A DNA stretch of 64,000 bases from an uncultured Ferrimonas sp. (GTDB taxonomy: Bacteria; Pseudomonadota; Gammaproteobacteria; Enterobacterales; Shewanellaceae): assembly GCF_947489035.1 (NCBI RefSeq), contig NZ_CANLCI010000023.1:1-64000 (forward strand), read 5' to 3'. The position numbers and the translations under genes are program-made. The notes under the pieces are model-generated. The model was not told the origin of the DNA. It did no database searches and saw nothing but the letters and a program-made list of their open reading frames with translations. Shown here piece after piece: positions 54,957 through 63,177 of this stretch. The number at the start of each line of letters is the position of its first letter. The stretch's first letter is position 1.

Positions 54957-55226
54957 ATGACCACCCTGATTGACAAAATCCCTCAAGCCAAAGATGGCAG
55001 CCTCTTTCTGCCAGAGCTGAAAAATGCCAGTGGCCTCTATACCGTCGGCAACAAAGGCGATGAGCAGAAGTTTGAACGCTATGCTGACGCCTTAGCGTAT
55101 TTGCGAGCAATGCCTACCCCGCGTTGGCGCCGCCCTAACGACAACGGCAATTGGGGCATTGTGACTGGCGTGCGCTGGATTACGCCTGAGCAAGTACTTG
55201 CGGCGTCCAGATCGCCGCTGGCGTAG
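54957..55226 (+). CDS. Small protein of unknown function
   Basis: 89 residues, soluble, no signal peptide. The middle (LYTVGNKGDEQKFERYADALAYLRAMPTP) and the end (GNWGIVTGVRWITPEQV) look like a small alpha/beta domain with several Trp residues. TGGAG lies 5 nt before the ATG; a longer frame from a TTG at 54915 is less likely. It sits between tRNA-Trp and the right REP array. No family was recognised. Confidence 0.6.
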   Translation: MTTLIDKIPQAKDGSLFLPELKNASGLYTVGNKGDEQKFERYADALAYLRAMPTPRWRRPNDNGNWGIVTGVRWITPEQVLAASRSPLA

Positions 55227-55253
55227 TCATGTCTACTTAGGTGTTTGGGCGCT

Positions 55254-55701
55254 GTCACGTTACGCCAAAGAGCGGCTAACGTGACCTACGAAGTTGGCAT
55301 GATGCCCGTAGGGTTGATTAGCCGCAGGCGTAATCGAACAAGTGGTGCAGTGTTCGGATCGCCGCTGGCGCAGTTACATCTGCTTTGACGCTTTGACGCT
55401 TTGACGCTTTGGCGTTGTCACGTTACGCCCAAAAGCGGCTAACGTGACCTACGATGTTGGCATGATGCCCGTAGGGTTGATTAGCCGCAGGCGTAATCGA
55501 ACAAGTGGTGCAGTGTTCGGATCGCCGCTGGCGTAGTCATGTCTACTTTGGCGCATGGGCGTTGTCACGTTACGCCAAAGAGCGGCTAACGTGACCTACG
55601 AAGTTGGCGTGATGCCGTAGGTTTGATTAGCCGCAGGCGTAATCGAACAAGTGGTGCTGCCTTGGCGATTGGGCGTTGTCACGTTACGCCTGCGGCTACA
55701 G
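55254..55701. repeat. REP/BIME-like array (right)
   Basis: Three A-B units and one truncated A. Type A hairpins are at 55254-55289, 55417-55452 and 55564-55599, with the GTAG foot on the minus strand. Type B hairpins are at 55308-55339, 55471-55502 and 55617-55648, with GTAG on the plus strand. 55678-55699 is a hybrid A/B remnant. Unit spacing is 163 and 147 bp. Segments between hairpins are also copied (for example AAGTGGTGCAGTGTTCGGAT). The whole pattern is the reverse complement of the array at the left window edge. It lies in the gap before the DUF4041 gene. Confidence 0.85.
55382..55413. repeat. 8-nt tandem repeat inside the REP array
   Basis: GCTTTGAC is repeated three times and followed by GCTTTGGC. 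It lies between the first and second REP units only and accounts for the longer spacing of that unit. Confidence 0.85.
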
Positions 55702-55730
55702 GTAAGTACTAAATGTTTAGTTATTTCTGA

Positions 55731-57320
55731 TTAAGCCGAAACCTGATCTTGTTCTGCGTGAGTAATCGCAACAGACTCTCGGTACTGAGCAGCCTCAGCT
55801 TTCATTGTCCATTGCGCTTCAATGCCCAGCTCATCAACCACGGCTTTTAATTCAGATGGCGCCACTCTGAAGAACTCCTTACGCAAATTCACTCGGTTCA
55901 TTCGAGAGTAACCAAAACGTCGGTGTAATTCATTTTCCAGCTTTGGTGCATCTTCACTGAAAATCATAGCGTGTACATCGAACTCAAAAGGTACACTGGC
56001 GTCGCCAAGCTCTTTAACGCGATCCATTGGTTCTAGTCGTCGAGTCATGCCTACTTTGACAACATCCTCGCCAAAAGATCCAATGTTAGAGATTACGTAT
56101 ACGTGACCTTTTTTGGTCTGCTGAGCCATTGAGATTGCGCGTTGATTTCGAACTTCAGCTTGTTCCCATTTTTGCTGAAGATCTGCTAGCTGCTGCTCAT
56201 ATTGGGTACGTTCTGCTTGGCTTGCTGTAGCCAGCTCTTTCCGCGCCTTTTCCATTGCCTTTTCTAGCAAACGTTCTTCTTTTTCAGCTTCCCGTTGAGC
56301 TTTCTCAAACTCTTTTCTTGCGCGTTCTTCGTCCCGAATTTGTGCTTTGATCGCTTGTTGTTCGGCTTTTTCGGTTAAACGAAGTTCTTCGGTTGCTACA
56401 GCCCATTTCAACTCATTGATTCTAGCCTGCAAGAACAAGTCGGTAATTCTTGCGTTTTTGAAGGCAGAACCATGATGGTTCACCAACTCAAATGCATCGA
56501 GTATCTGTTGCTTAAGTTTGCCAAAGTTATCTTTTTTAACGCGCGACATCACCGTATCGACTTTGCCGTTAAATGCATCAGAGACAAATTTAATGGCGGT
56601 GTTTCTGCGATAGCGCTCTACATAGTCACAGTCGGCAGCTTTGCCAGATGAGATCATTGCTTTAGTAGTTGCTCTGCATTCTTTTAGTTTTAGGCCTGCT
56701 TCTTTATGGCAATATTCATCAGCGAGATCATCAAGGGCATGGTGGTTAGGAATGATGTACTCATCACCATACCCTTCAATTGCGTTTTTCATCGCTTTTG
56801 CTGCTGCAGCATAGCTGCTTGCATTTCTTTTCGCTTCTAACGCTTTTCCCGCAATTTCTTGAGCTTCACTTTTTGCGCTATTTATAAGATTAGAGGCTTC
56901 TGCTTGTGCATCGCTTCTCATTTTTTCAACTACAAGAGCAGCGCTGTTGTGTTGTTCTGAAGCTAAAATAAGTTGTGCTTCAGCATCCCTAATGAGGGTG
57001 TCAGCTTTGCTCTTAGATTCAGCATATAGTTGCTCTACATGCTCAGCGGCTTCAGCTTTTAGTCTGCTAGCCTCAAGTGCAACATCGGCAACTTCGCGGA
57101 AAGGACTTAACTGCTCGATTTCATTGTTAGCTTGAAGTAAATCAGCTTCTAATGCCTCCACCCTAATGTTGGACTTTTGCAATCCACATTCCGAGTTTTT
57201 TAATAAATCTTTAGTTTCATTGAGCTCTTTTGTTACTTTGTTTTTGTCTGATGAAGAAAGAGTAATGGCAATGAGCGACAAGATAAATAAAATTGTTAAT
57301 ATAATTACTTCGTTGTCCAT
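55731..57320 (-). CDS. DUF4041 coiled-coil protein with GIY-YIG-like (T5orf172) domain
   Basis: 529 residues. One N-terminal membrane segment (about residues 4-22) is followed by a long coiled coil (about 25-190), a DUF4041-type segment (DYVERYRRNTAIKFVSDAFN near 230, KLKQQILDAFELVNHHGSAF near 270), a second Glu/Arg-rich coiled coil (about 305-400) and a C-terminal T5orf172/MUG113 domain. That domain has GHVYVISNIGSFGEDVVKVGMTRR, a GIY-YIG-like hairpin, and ends near ELGIEA. The domain pair occurs in phage genomes and in genes near defence loci; the activity is unproven. The gene is clearly more AT-rich than its neighbours, which suggests transfer. It is a single gene next to a REP array. Confidence 0.8.
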   Translation of the reverse strand: MDNEVIILTILFILSLIAITLSSSDKNKVTKELNETKDLLKNSECGLQKSNIRVEALEADLLQANNEIEQLSPFREVADVALEASRLKAEAAEHVEQLYAESKSKADTLIRDAEAQLILASEQHNSAALVVEKMRSDAQAEASNLINSAKSEAQEIAGKALEAKRNASSYAAAAKAMKNAIEGYGDEYIIPNHHALDDLADEYCHKEAGLKLKECRATTKAMISSGKAADCDYVERYRRNTAIKFVSDAFNGKVDTVMSRVKKDNFGKLKQQILDAFELVNHHGSAFKNARITDLFLQARINELKWAVATEELRLTEKAEQQAIKAQIRDEERARKEFEKAQREAEKEERLLEKAMEKARKELATASQAERTQYEQQLADLQQKWEQAEVRNQRAISMAQQTKKGHVYVISNIGSFGEDVVKVGMTRRLEPMDRVKELGDASVPFEFDVHAMIFSEDAPKLENELHRRFGYSRMNRVNLRKEFFRVAPSELKAVVDELGIEAQWTMKAEAAQYRESVAITHAEQDQVSA

Positions 57321-57410
57321 TTATAAATCCAAAATTAGATATGCATCTATGAATTTTAAAATATATTTCCAATTGTTTTGTTGACCTTCTTATCAGTTTT
57401 ATTCACCGTG

Positions 57411-57440
57411 AAAAACGGGACGCCTTAGCGTCCCGTTTTT
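57411..57440. terminator. Bidirectional terminator after catalase
   Basis: Perfect 13-bp arms AAAAACGGGACGC/GCGTCCCGTTTTT with a CTTA loop. On the minus strand it ends the catalase gene, 57 nt past its stop. Confidence 0.92.
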
Positions 57441-57497
57441 CTTATTTAACTCTTCGCTCCTAACTACTAACTTTCAGCTACGAGCGACCAACTTCAC

Positions 57498-58958
57498 TCA
57501 CTTCAACTTGGCGATGGCTTGCTCAATGCCAGCAGCGTAAGCGCTATCGGCCTCAGCGAAATGGCCAAGCATCCGCTGCTGCACTTCGGCACTGGCTTGG
57601 GACAGGGTGCCGGCGATGGTGTCGAACAGTTGCTGTTGCTGCTCGGGGTTCATCATGCGGAACAGATCCCCCGCTTGTTGGTAATCGTCCTCGACGGTTT
57701 TGTCGAAGCGGGCCATGTCGCCGTCGATACGCAGTGGCGGCTCTGCCATGGTTGGCGATTGCGCTGGGCCTTGCTGGCTGTTGGGGCCGTAGTTGACGCT
57801 GCTGCCGCGGTCGGCATCGGCACCGTGGAATGGGCAGCCAGTACCGGCCATGGCACCGGCGGGCTGGTAGTGCTGCGGCTTGCTGGCGTGCGGGCAGTTC
57901 ACCGGTAACTGGTTGTAGTTGGTGCCAACGCGGTGACGCTGGGCATCGGCGTAAGCAAACAGGCGCGCTTGCAACATTTTATCTGGTGAAGCGCCAACGC
58001 CGGGCACCAAGTTGGATGGGGCAAAGGCCGCTTGCTCTACTTCATTGAAGTAGTTTTCTGGGTTGCGGTTTAGCTCCAGCTCGCCAATCTCAATCAACGG
58101 GTAGTCCTTGTGCGGCCATACCTTAGTTAAATCAAATGGGTTGAGGTGGTAACTGTCGGCATCCGCTTCCGGCATGATCTGCACGTTAACCGACCATTTC
58201 GGGAAGTCGCCGTCTTCGATGGCGCCGAACAGATCGCGCTGGGCGTGGTCGGGATCGATCCCCTTAATCACATCCGCTTGCTCGTTGCTGAGGTTCTTGA
58301 TCCCCTGCTTGGTCTTGAAGTGAAACTTAACCCAGAAGCGTTCACCGTTGGCGTTCCACAGCGAGAAGGTGTGGCTGCCGTAACCGTTCATGGTGCGGTA
58401 GTTGGCTGGAATGCCGCGATCCGACATCAAGATGGTGATCTGATGCAGCGCTTCGGGGGTCAGTGACCAGAAGTCCCACATCGCTTGCGGATCTTTCAGG
58501 TTGGTTTGCGGGTTACGCTTTTGGGTATGGATAAAGTCGGGGAACTTGATGCCATCGCGCAGGAAGAACACCGGGGTGTTGTTGCCAACCACATCGTGGT
58601 TGCCGTTGGCGGTGTAGAAGCGCACCGCAAAACCGCGGGGATCGCGCTCGGCGTCTGCCGATCCGGCTTCACCGCCGACGGTGGAGAAACGCAGGAACAC
58701 TTCGGTTTGTTTGCCAACGCCCTGGAAGTGATCGGCGATGGTGTAGTCAGACAGATCTTTGTTCAAGGTAAAGGTGCCGTAGGCGCCGCTGCCTTTCGCG
58801 TGCACCACGCGCTCAGGGATGCGTTCGCGGTTGAAGTGAGCCAGCTTTTCGATCAGTTGCCAATCTTGCAGCATCAAGCCGCCGCGCGCGCCTGCGCTCA
58901 GGCTGTTTTGGTCGTCAGCAATGGGGGCGCCATTTTGAGTCGTTAGTCGATGATTCAT
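57498..58958 (-). CDS. Monofunctional heme catalase
   Basis: 486-residue small-subunit catalase that breaks hydrogen peroxide into water and oxygen. The active-site histidine is in [27 protein letters not shown] (His near residue 51), the conserved Asn is in [14 protein letters not shown] (near 124), and the proximal heme tyrosine is in [14 protein letters not shown] (near 334). [16 protein letters not shown] and the length place it in the clade 3/KatA-KatB group. It has no signal peptide. Of two close ATG codons the second has AGGA at the proper distance. A perfect FNR-type palindrome lies 168 bp upstream. Confidence 0.93.
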   Translation of the reverse strand: MNHRLTTQNGAPIADDQNSLSAGARGGLMLQDWQLIEKLAHFNRERIPERVVHAKGSGAYGTFTLNKDLSDYTIADHFQGVGKQTEVFLRFSTVGGEAGSADAERDPRGFAVRFYTANGNHDVVGNNTPVFFLRDGIKFPDFIHTQKRNPQTNLKDPQAMWDFWSLTPEALHQITILMSDRGIPANYRTMNGYGSHTFSLWNANGERFWVKFHFKTKQGIKNLSNEQADVIKGIDPDHAQRDLFGAIEDGDFPKWSVNVQIMPEADADSYHLNPFDLTKVWPHKDYPLIEIGELELNRNPENYFNEVEQAAFAPSNLVPGVGASPDKMLQARLFAYADAQRHRVGTNYNQLPVNCPHASKPQHYQPAGAMAGTGCPFHGADADRGSSVNYGPNSQQGPAQSPTMAEPPLRIDGDMARFDKTVEDDYQQAGDLFRMMNPEQQQQLFDTIAGTLSQASAEVQQRMLGHFAEADSAYAAGIEQAIAKLK

Positions 58959-59125
58959 GCTCATGTTCCTATGTCGATTTGTACGTCGTGGTGGTCAACG
59001 GCAGTGGCAAGTCGGTGTCACTGCCGCGTTTCGATGGGGAAAGAATAGGGAAAATGAGCCAGCCAATAAAACGATTAGTACAGTTCGAGCTGTTCGCATT
59101 TGTCGATTGCAATCTGTTCTACGGA

Positions 59126-59139
59126 TTGATCTTGATCAA
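59126..59139. promoter_or_regulatory. Perfect FNR/EtrA-type palindrome
   Basis: TTGATCTTGATCAA matches TTGAT-N4-ATCAA in all ten core bases. It lies 168 bp before the catalase start and 111 bp before the small zinc-ribbon gene, so it could serve either gene. Confidence 0.65.
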
Positions 59140-59249
59140 CGTAATCGAAAATTCAGCGGCATAGGGAAACGCTTGGTTGTGAGCAAGACAACACTCTGTT
59201 TTGGGGCAAGCGGTTACGCTAAACCCAAGCGGTAGCGAAGGGCAGAGTG

Positions 59250-59450
59250 ATGGTAACGATTTTGATTGTGGTGGCGTTGTTGGTCGTGGCGGCTGGGTAC
59301 TGGCGCCAGCGGCAGCGCAAGTTGCGGCAGCCCCCCAAGCCGTTTGTGTTTACCCCCAGTAATCACAGTGGCAAGCGGCCTTGTCCTCGCTGCAAATACA
59401 CCATGGGTTATCGCGACAGCCCCTGCACGCAGTGCAAAGTGTATCGGTAA
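59250..59450 (+). CDS. Small membrane-anchored zinc-ribbon protein
   Basis: 66 residues. One N-terminal membrane helix (about residues 2-18) is followed by a basic linker (WRQRQRKLRQPPKPF) and a C-terminal zinc-ribbon made of CPRC and CTQC, 13 residues apart. AAGGG precedes the ATG; a GTG directly upstream is also in frame. It is a single gene with a strong terminator. No family name was recognised, but such small anchored zinc ribbons are known in many bacteria. Confidence 0.72.
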   Translation: MVTILIVVALLVVAAGYWRQRQRKLRQPPKPFVFTPSNHSGKRPCPRCKYTMGYRDSPCTQCKVYR

Positions 59451-59456
59451 TCGCAG

Positions 59457-59492
59457 CAACAAAAAGGGAGCCAATTGGCTCCCTTTTTGTTG
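59457..59492. terminator. Bidirectional terminator (36-nt palindrome)
   Basis: A perfect palindrome: arms CAACAAAAAGGGAGCC and GGCTCCCTTTTTGTTG flank AATT. It ends the zinc-ribbon gene and, on the other strand, the DUF3157 gene. Confidence 0.93.
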
Positions 59493-59507
59493 CTGGCTAA
59501 GAAAGGC

Positions 59508-60071
59508 TTAGCTGCGGGTTTCGATGTGGCTGATCTTCGCTTCCAGCTGGTATTGGGCAGCGGGTTCAATCTTGATGCGTACTTCGTTGCCGGCTTTGCT
59601 TTTGCCCGGGCGCAGGTAGGTGCTGGCCATGCGTTTAATGGCACGCCAGATCTTCACCGTGTGCTGTTGTGGCTCGCCGCCCTGAACGCTGATGCTGATC
59701 TGCAGATCGGTTTCAATTAAGGATTCAAGGCCGGTATTGATGACACTGGTTGGGATCACCAGTTCATCGCCGTCGAGGTGCGGTGCGGCTAAGACCACGG
59801 TAATGTCGGATTTGGTGGTTTGCAGAATCGGCTTATCTTGGTTTGCGCTGAAGGTCACGCCACGGGGCTGGCTTACTACGGTGGCTGGCTGGGCAACCAC
59901 GGCGATGGCATCAGGCTGTGGCGCGGCTGCGGCGCTTGGCTCAACCACGTAGTCCCAAGTGAAATCGGCTTTCAACAGTACCTGACGGCCATCTTCTAAG
60001 CGCAGCAGTTGATCGGCGGCAAAGGTTGGGGTGGCGATAAGCGCCGCAAGCAAAGGGATCAAAAATTTCAT
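59508..60071 (-). CDS. DUF3157-like periplasmic protein
   Basis: 187-residue exported protein with a signal peptide ending in TPTFAA. The LRLEDGRQVLLKADFTWDYVV stretch at the start of the mature part matches DUF3157. A proline/alanine-rich linker follows, and then a domain that may be of immunoglobulin-like beta type. GAGG precedes the chosen ATG; a longer frame exists, but it would bury the signal peptide. Function unknown. Confidence 0.72.
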   Translation of the reverse strand: MKFLIPLLAALIATPTFAADQLLRLEDGRQVLLKADFTWDYVVEPSAAAAPQPDAIAVVAQPATVVSQPRGVTFSANQDKPILQTTKSDITVVLAAPHLDGDELVIPTSVINTGLESLIETDLQISISVQGGEPQQHTVKIWRAIKRMASTYLRPGKSKAGNEVRIKIEPAAQYQLEAKISHIETRS

Positions 60072-60210
60072 GTCGTCATCCTCGGATATAATGCGTTGCA
60101 GCTTAACAGATGCGGTTGCGGGGTAAAGTGAGCCAGATTGCGGCTTGGGATCTTGCGGCAATGCTAACTCCGTCGCTGACATTTAGATGAAGCATGGTAT
60201 CTTGCCGCCC

Positions 60211-60546
60211 ATGAGTAAATTATCCGAGCGCCAAATCGCGGCGCTGCAGCAGATGGGGATCACCCCTTATCAGGTGCCGGCCAAACCGGCGGAGCTGTGC
60301 TTAGTCAATGTGGGGGCAGAGGCACTGCAACACCCACTGATTTTAGATGTGTTGCAGCTGCTGCAGTTAACCCCAGAACAGTGCACGGTTGCGGCGTGCA
60401 GTGACGATGGCAACGCCAAGCGTTACTGGCAGTTAAAGCACGATATGCCCACCCGACCCACCCACTTACACACCGCCGCATTAGCCGAGCTGGCCGAGCC
60501 CGCCGCTAAGCGCCGTTTATGGCAACGCTTACAATCATGGCTGTAA
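60211..60546 (+). CDS. holD: DNA polymerase III psi subunit
   Basis: 111-residue protein. The N-terminal ERQIAALQQMGITPYQV fits the part of HolD that binds the chi subunit, and the rest (LLQLTPEQCTV, then RRLWQRLQSWL) follows the HolD pattern. It is a clamp-loader accessory that links to single-strand-binding protein through chi. The overlap with rimI downstream is the classic holD-rimI arrangement and supports the call. An upstream ATG at 60187 is an alternative start. Confidence 0.85.
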   Translation: MSKLSERQIAALQQMGITPYQVPAKPAELCLVNVGAEALQHPLILDVLQLLQLTPEQCTVAACSDDGNAKRYWQLKHDMPTRPTHLHTAALAELAEPAAKRRLWQRLQSWL

Positions 60547-60992
60547 CTTACCAAGCGGCCTCGCCGCAGCGATTTAATGCCTTTTGGGCACTGGAAACCA
60601 AATGCCACCCGCAGCCGTGGAGCGAATCCAACCTCTACAGTTGCTTGATGAAGCCCTACTGGGGCGAGTTGATGCTGCAAGATGGCAAGCCGGTGGGGTT
60701 TTACCTGTTTCAGCAGGTGTTGGATGAATTAACGCTGGTGAACATCTGCGTCGATCCCGCCCAGCAGGGCAATGGCCTTGGCGGCCAGCTGCTAACCCAA
60801 GCGTTAGCCCAAGCCCAGCAACGCCAAGCGGCGGTGTGCTTTTTAGAGGTTCGCGCCAGCAACGCTGCGGCCATTGGCCTGTATCAAAAAACCGGTTTCA
60901 ACCAAGACAGCCTGCGCAAAGGCTACTACCCCGGCGCAAACGGCGGCCGCGAAGACGCGGTGTTGATGTCGTTGCAGCTGCCGTCGGGCTAA
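60537..60992 (+). CDS. rimI: Ribosomal protein S18-alanine N-acetyltransferase
   Basis: 151-residue GNAT enzyme that acetylates the N-terminal alanine of ribosomal protein S18. Family marks are LVNICVDPAQQGNGLGGQLL (acetyl-CoA site), FLEVRASNAAAIGLYQKTGF and the C-terminal YYPGANGGREDAVLM, all as in RimI. Length matches E. coli (148). It overlaps holD by 10 nt; another in-frame ATG lies 18 nt upstream. Confidence 0.93.
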   Translation: MAVTYQAASPQRFNAFWALETKCHPQPWSESNLYSCLMKPYWGELMLQDGKPVGFYLFQQVLDELTLVNICVDPAQQGNGLGGQLLTQALAQAQQRQAAVCFLEVRASNAAAIGLYQKTGFNQDSLRKGYYPGANGGREDAVLMSLQLPSG

Positions 60993-61005
60993 TACCAGCA
61001 AGCGT

Positions 61006-62352
61006 TCACAGTGGCGACGGGATCCTAAGCTGAAACTGCGCCCCCTGTGACGGTTGCGACACCACCGTTAATTCCCCCCCTAAATTATTGGCCGCCGCTT
61101 TGGCGATGGCCAACCCCAAGCCAACGCCACCGGTTTTGCTGTTGCGGCTTTTGTCTACGCGGGAAAATGGCAGAAAAATCAATTGTTGATCCGCTGGCGC
61201 AATGCCGTGGCCATCGTCGCTAACGGTGATGATGGTGACGCTTTGGCGTTGCTCGGCGTGCAGCGTTACCACGGTATTGGCGTAGCGCAGCGCGTTGTTG
61301 ATCACGTTATCCAGCACCAGGCGCAAGTGCAGTGGCGAACTGTGCAGCTGCAAGGCGGCGGGGATGGACTGCTGTAATCCCACCTTATCGCTGGTGGCGT
61401 AGTGCGGCAGTCGCGCCTGGATAAATTCCAACAAATTGAACGACTGCGGCGCGGCTGGGTGGTAGCCATTGTGTAAGCGAGAAAACAGCAGCACCTGCTC
61501 GCTGAGCTGAGCTAAATCGTCAACGTAGCTGTCGATGTTGTCCAGCAGCTCGGGCTGGGCATGGGGTTGCAACCCCAGCTGGGCTTGGCGTTGCCCTTGG
61601 CGCAGTAAGCCCACCGTTAATTGAATGCGCGCTAATGGGGTACGCATTTCGTGGGGAACCGCTTGGGCAAAGATCTGGCTTTGGCTAACGGTTTCGCTGA
61701 TCTGATCCGCCATGGTGTTGAAGTGACTCGCCAGCGTATTGAGCGGCGCGGGGATCGATTCATCGGCACGGGCGCTCAGCTGCCCTTGGCCAAAGGCTTG
61801 TTGGGTGGCCATCAACCGCTGGATCTGCTGCTGCAGTTGCCGAATGGGCAGATACAGCATGGTGCCAAGCACCAGCAACGCCACCAAGATCAGCATAACG
61901 GGGATCAGCTTATCCGGATCTTCAAACCAGCGAAGATCATCAATGCCCAGTTCAAATTCAACGTTATCGCGGATCAGCACATAGCCGCTGCCACTGGGGT
62001 GCAGCGCTTGCAAACGGTCGTCGTCAAACTGATACACCGTTACCCCATTAAGCTGGGCGACTTGCTGGCAGTGCTGGCACGGTGGGGTGTTGGCAGGCAG
62101 CCACTGCACCTGAAATTGCGGCAGTTCGGGCAACTGATGTTGATGCAAATAGTGCTGTGGCGAGAGATGCTGCAGCTGAGCTTCGGATTCAACTAAGCGC
62201 ATCACCCCATGGGTGTCGCGCACAAAATCGTTGATGTCGTCTTGGGCGAAAAAGCTGTCGCTTAACCACAACACCAGTAACACGCTAACCAGCAACGCCA
62301 GCACAATGCTGCCATACAGGCGAGCAAACAGAGAGAGCCGCAATTTAGCCAT
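61006..62352 (-). CDS. Sensor histidine kinase, RstB-like
   Basis: 448-residue membrane kinase. The first membrane segment is at about residues 10-30 and the second at about 150-172; between them is a periplasmic sensor part with a CQHC motif (CPPCQHCQQ). HAMP, a dimerisation domain with the phospho-histidine in PHEMRTPLARIQLT (His near residue 234), and an ATPase domain follow, with N-box NVINNALRYA, G1 DDGHGIAP and G2 GGVGLGLAIAK. The arrangement is RstB-like. It overlaps the response-regulator stop by eight bases. Confidence 0.88.
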   Translation of the reverse strand: MAKLRLSLFARLYGSIVLALLVSVLLVLWLSDSFFAQDDINDFVRDTHGVMRLVESEAQLQHLSPQHYLHQHQLPELPQFQVQWLPANTPPCQHCQQVAQLNGVTVYQFDDDRLQALHPSGSGYVLIRDNVEFELGIDDLRWFEDPDKLIPVMLILVALLVLGTMLYLPIRQLQQQIQRLMATQQAFGQGQLSARADESIPAPLNTLASHFNTMADQISETVSQSQIFAQAVPHEMRTPLARIQLTVGLLRQGQRQAQLGLQPHAQPELLDNIDSYVDDLAQLSEQVLLFSRLHNGYHPAAPQSFNLLEFIQARLPHYATSDKVGLQQSIPAALQLHSSPLHLRLVLDNVINNALRYANTVVTLHAEQRQSVTIITVSDDGHGIAPADQQLIFLPFSRVDKSRNSKTGGVGLGLAIAKAAANNLGGELTVVSQPSQGAQFQLRIPSPL

Positions 62353-63007
62353 TAACCAGCATGTACCCTTTGTTGCGAATGGTGAGGATCACTTGGTAGG
62401 GCGGGTGGGCGTCATTCAGTTTTTTACGCAAACTGCTGATCCGCATATCCACCGAGCGATCATGGCTGTCGTATTGGATCCCCCGCAGGGCTTGGCAGCA
62501 GTGCTCGCGGCTCACCACTTGGCCGACATGATCGGTCAGCAGTTGCATCATCTCAAACTCGGCGTCGGTCAAGGTGATGGTGTGATCGTGATAACGCACC
62601 GCCTTGTGTTGCGGTTGCAGTTGCCAGGTTTGGGTTGGCGCTTGGCTGCGCCGCAACAGCGCCTCAATGCGAGCCACCAACAGGTGCGGCTTGATTGGCT
62701 TGGTAAGGTAATCGTCGGCACCGAGTTTCAACAAACTGACTTCGCTCATCTCATCGGCACAGGCGGTGAGCACCAGAATTGGCGCGTGGTAGAACTGCCG
62801 AGCTTGCTGGCACACCTCGACGCCGCTCAGTTTCGGCAACATCAGATCAAGGATCATCAACTGAGGCGGGCACTGTCGCAATGCCGCTAAGGCTTGTTCA
62901 CCATCTTCAACCACATCGCACTGATAGCCTTCGGCGTGCAGATACATCGCGGTGAGGTTGGCGATCTCTAGGTCGTCTTCAACAATCAATAATCGAGCTT
63001 TGGCCAC
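62345..63007 (-). CDS. OmpR-family response regulator, RstA-like
   Basis: 220-residue regulator. The receiver domain has acidic residues near positions 11-12 (VEDD), phospho-Asp near 54 (ILDLMLPKLSG) and Lys near 103 (DDYLTKPI). The DNA-binding winged helix contains LRGIQYDSHDRSVDMRISSL, which is close to E. coli RstA. The gene begins with GTG or an upstream TTG; neither has a clear ribosome binding site. It is the first gene of the two-component operon. GCTTAC repeats upstream are candidate binding boxes. Confidence 0.88.
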   Translation of the reverse strand: MAKARLLIVEDDLEIANLTAMYLHAEGYQCDVVEDGEQALAALRQCPPQLMILDLMLPKLSGVEVCQQARQFYHAPILVLTACADEMSEVSLLKLGADDYLTKPIKPHLLVARIEALLRRSQAPTQTWQLQPQHKAVRYHDHTITLTDAEFEMMQLLTDHVGQVVSREHCCQALRGIQYDSHDRSVDMRISSLRKKLNDAHPPYQVILTIRNKGYMLVNG

Positions 63008-63072
63008 GGCAGTTACAAGCAAGGGGAAAGAAGCTGGTTATAGTACAAAGGCTAAGGGCGGAAACCTAGAGC

Positions 63073-63118
63073 GCTTACATACGCTTACTTTGGCCACGGC
63101 TTGCTTACGTTCGCTTAC
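63073..63118 (-). promoter_or_regulatory. Four GCTTAC direct repeats, likely response-regulator boxes
   Basis: GCTTAC starts at 63073, 63083, 63103 and 63113, that is, two pairs with 10-nt steps that are 30 nt apart. Direct half-sites one helical turn apart are the known binding pattern of OmpR-family regulators. A minus-strand TATAAC (63042-63037) lies about 30 nt downstream as a candidate -10 box for the rstA-like gene. Confidence 0.6.
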
Positions 63119-63177
63119 CCCGTTAGCCAAGCCGCTGCGGCACACTGAACAACCTGTTTTAGTGACCGAGTGATCTT

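Noticed and set aside
55254..55701. CRISPR array
   Set aside because: Units are long, self-complementary, in alternating orientation, and the sequence between them is itself repeated; no cas genes.
54762..57500. Attachment-site repeat of the tRNA-Trp 3' end
   Set aside because: No second copy of the tRNA end was found by eye downstream and no integrase gene is present.
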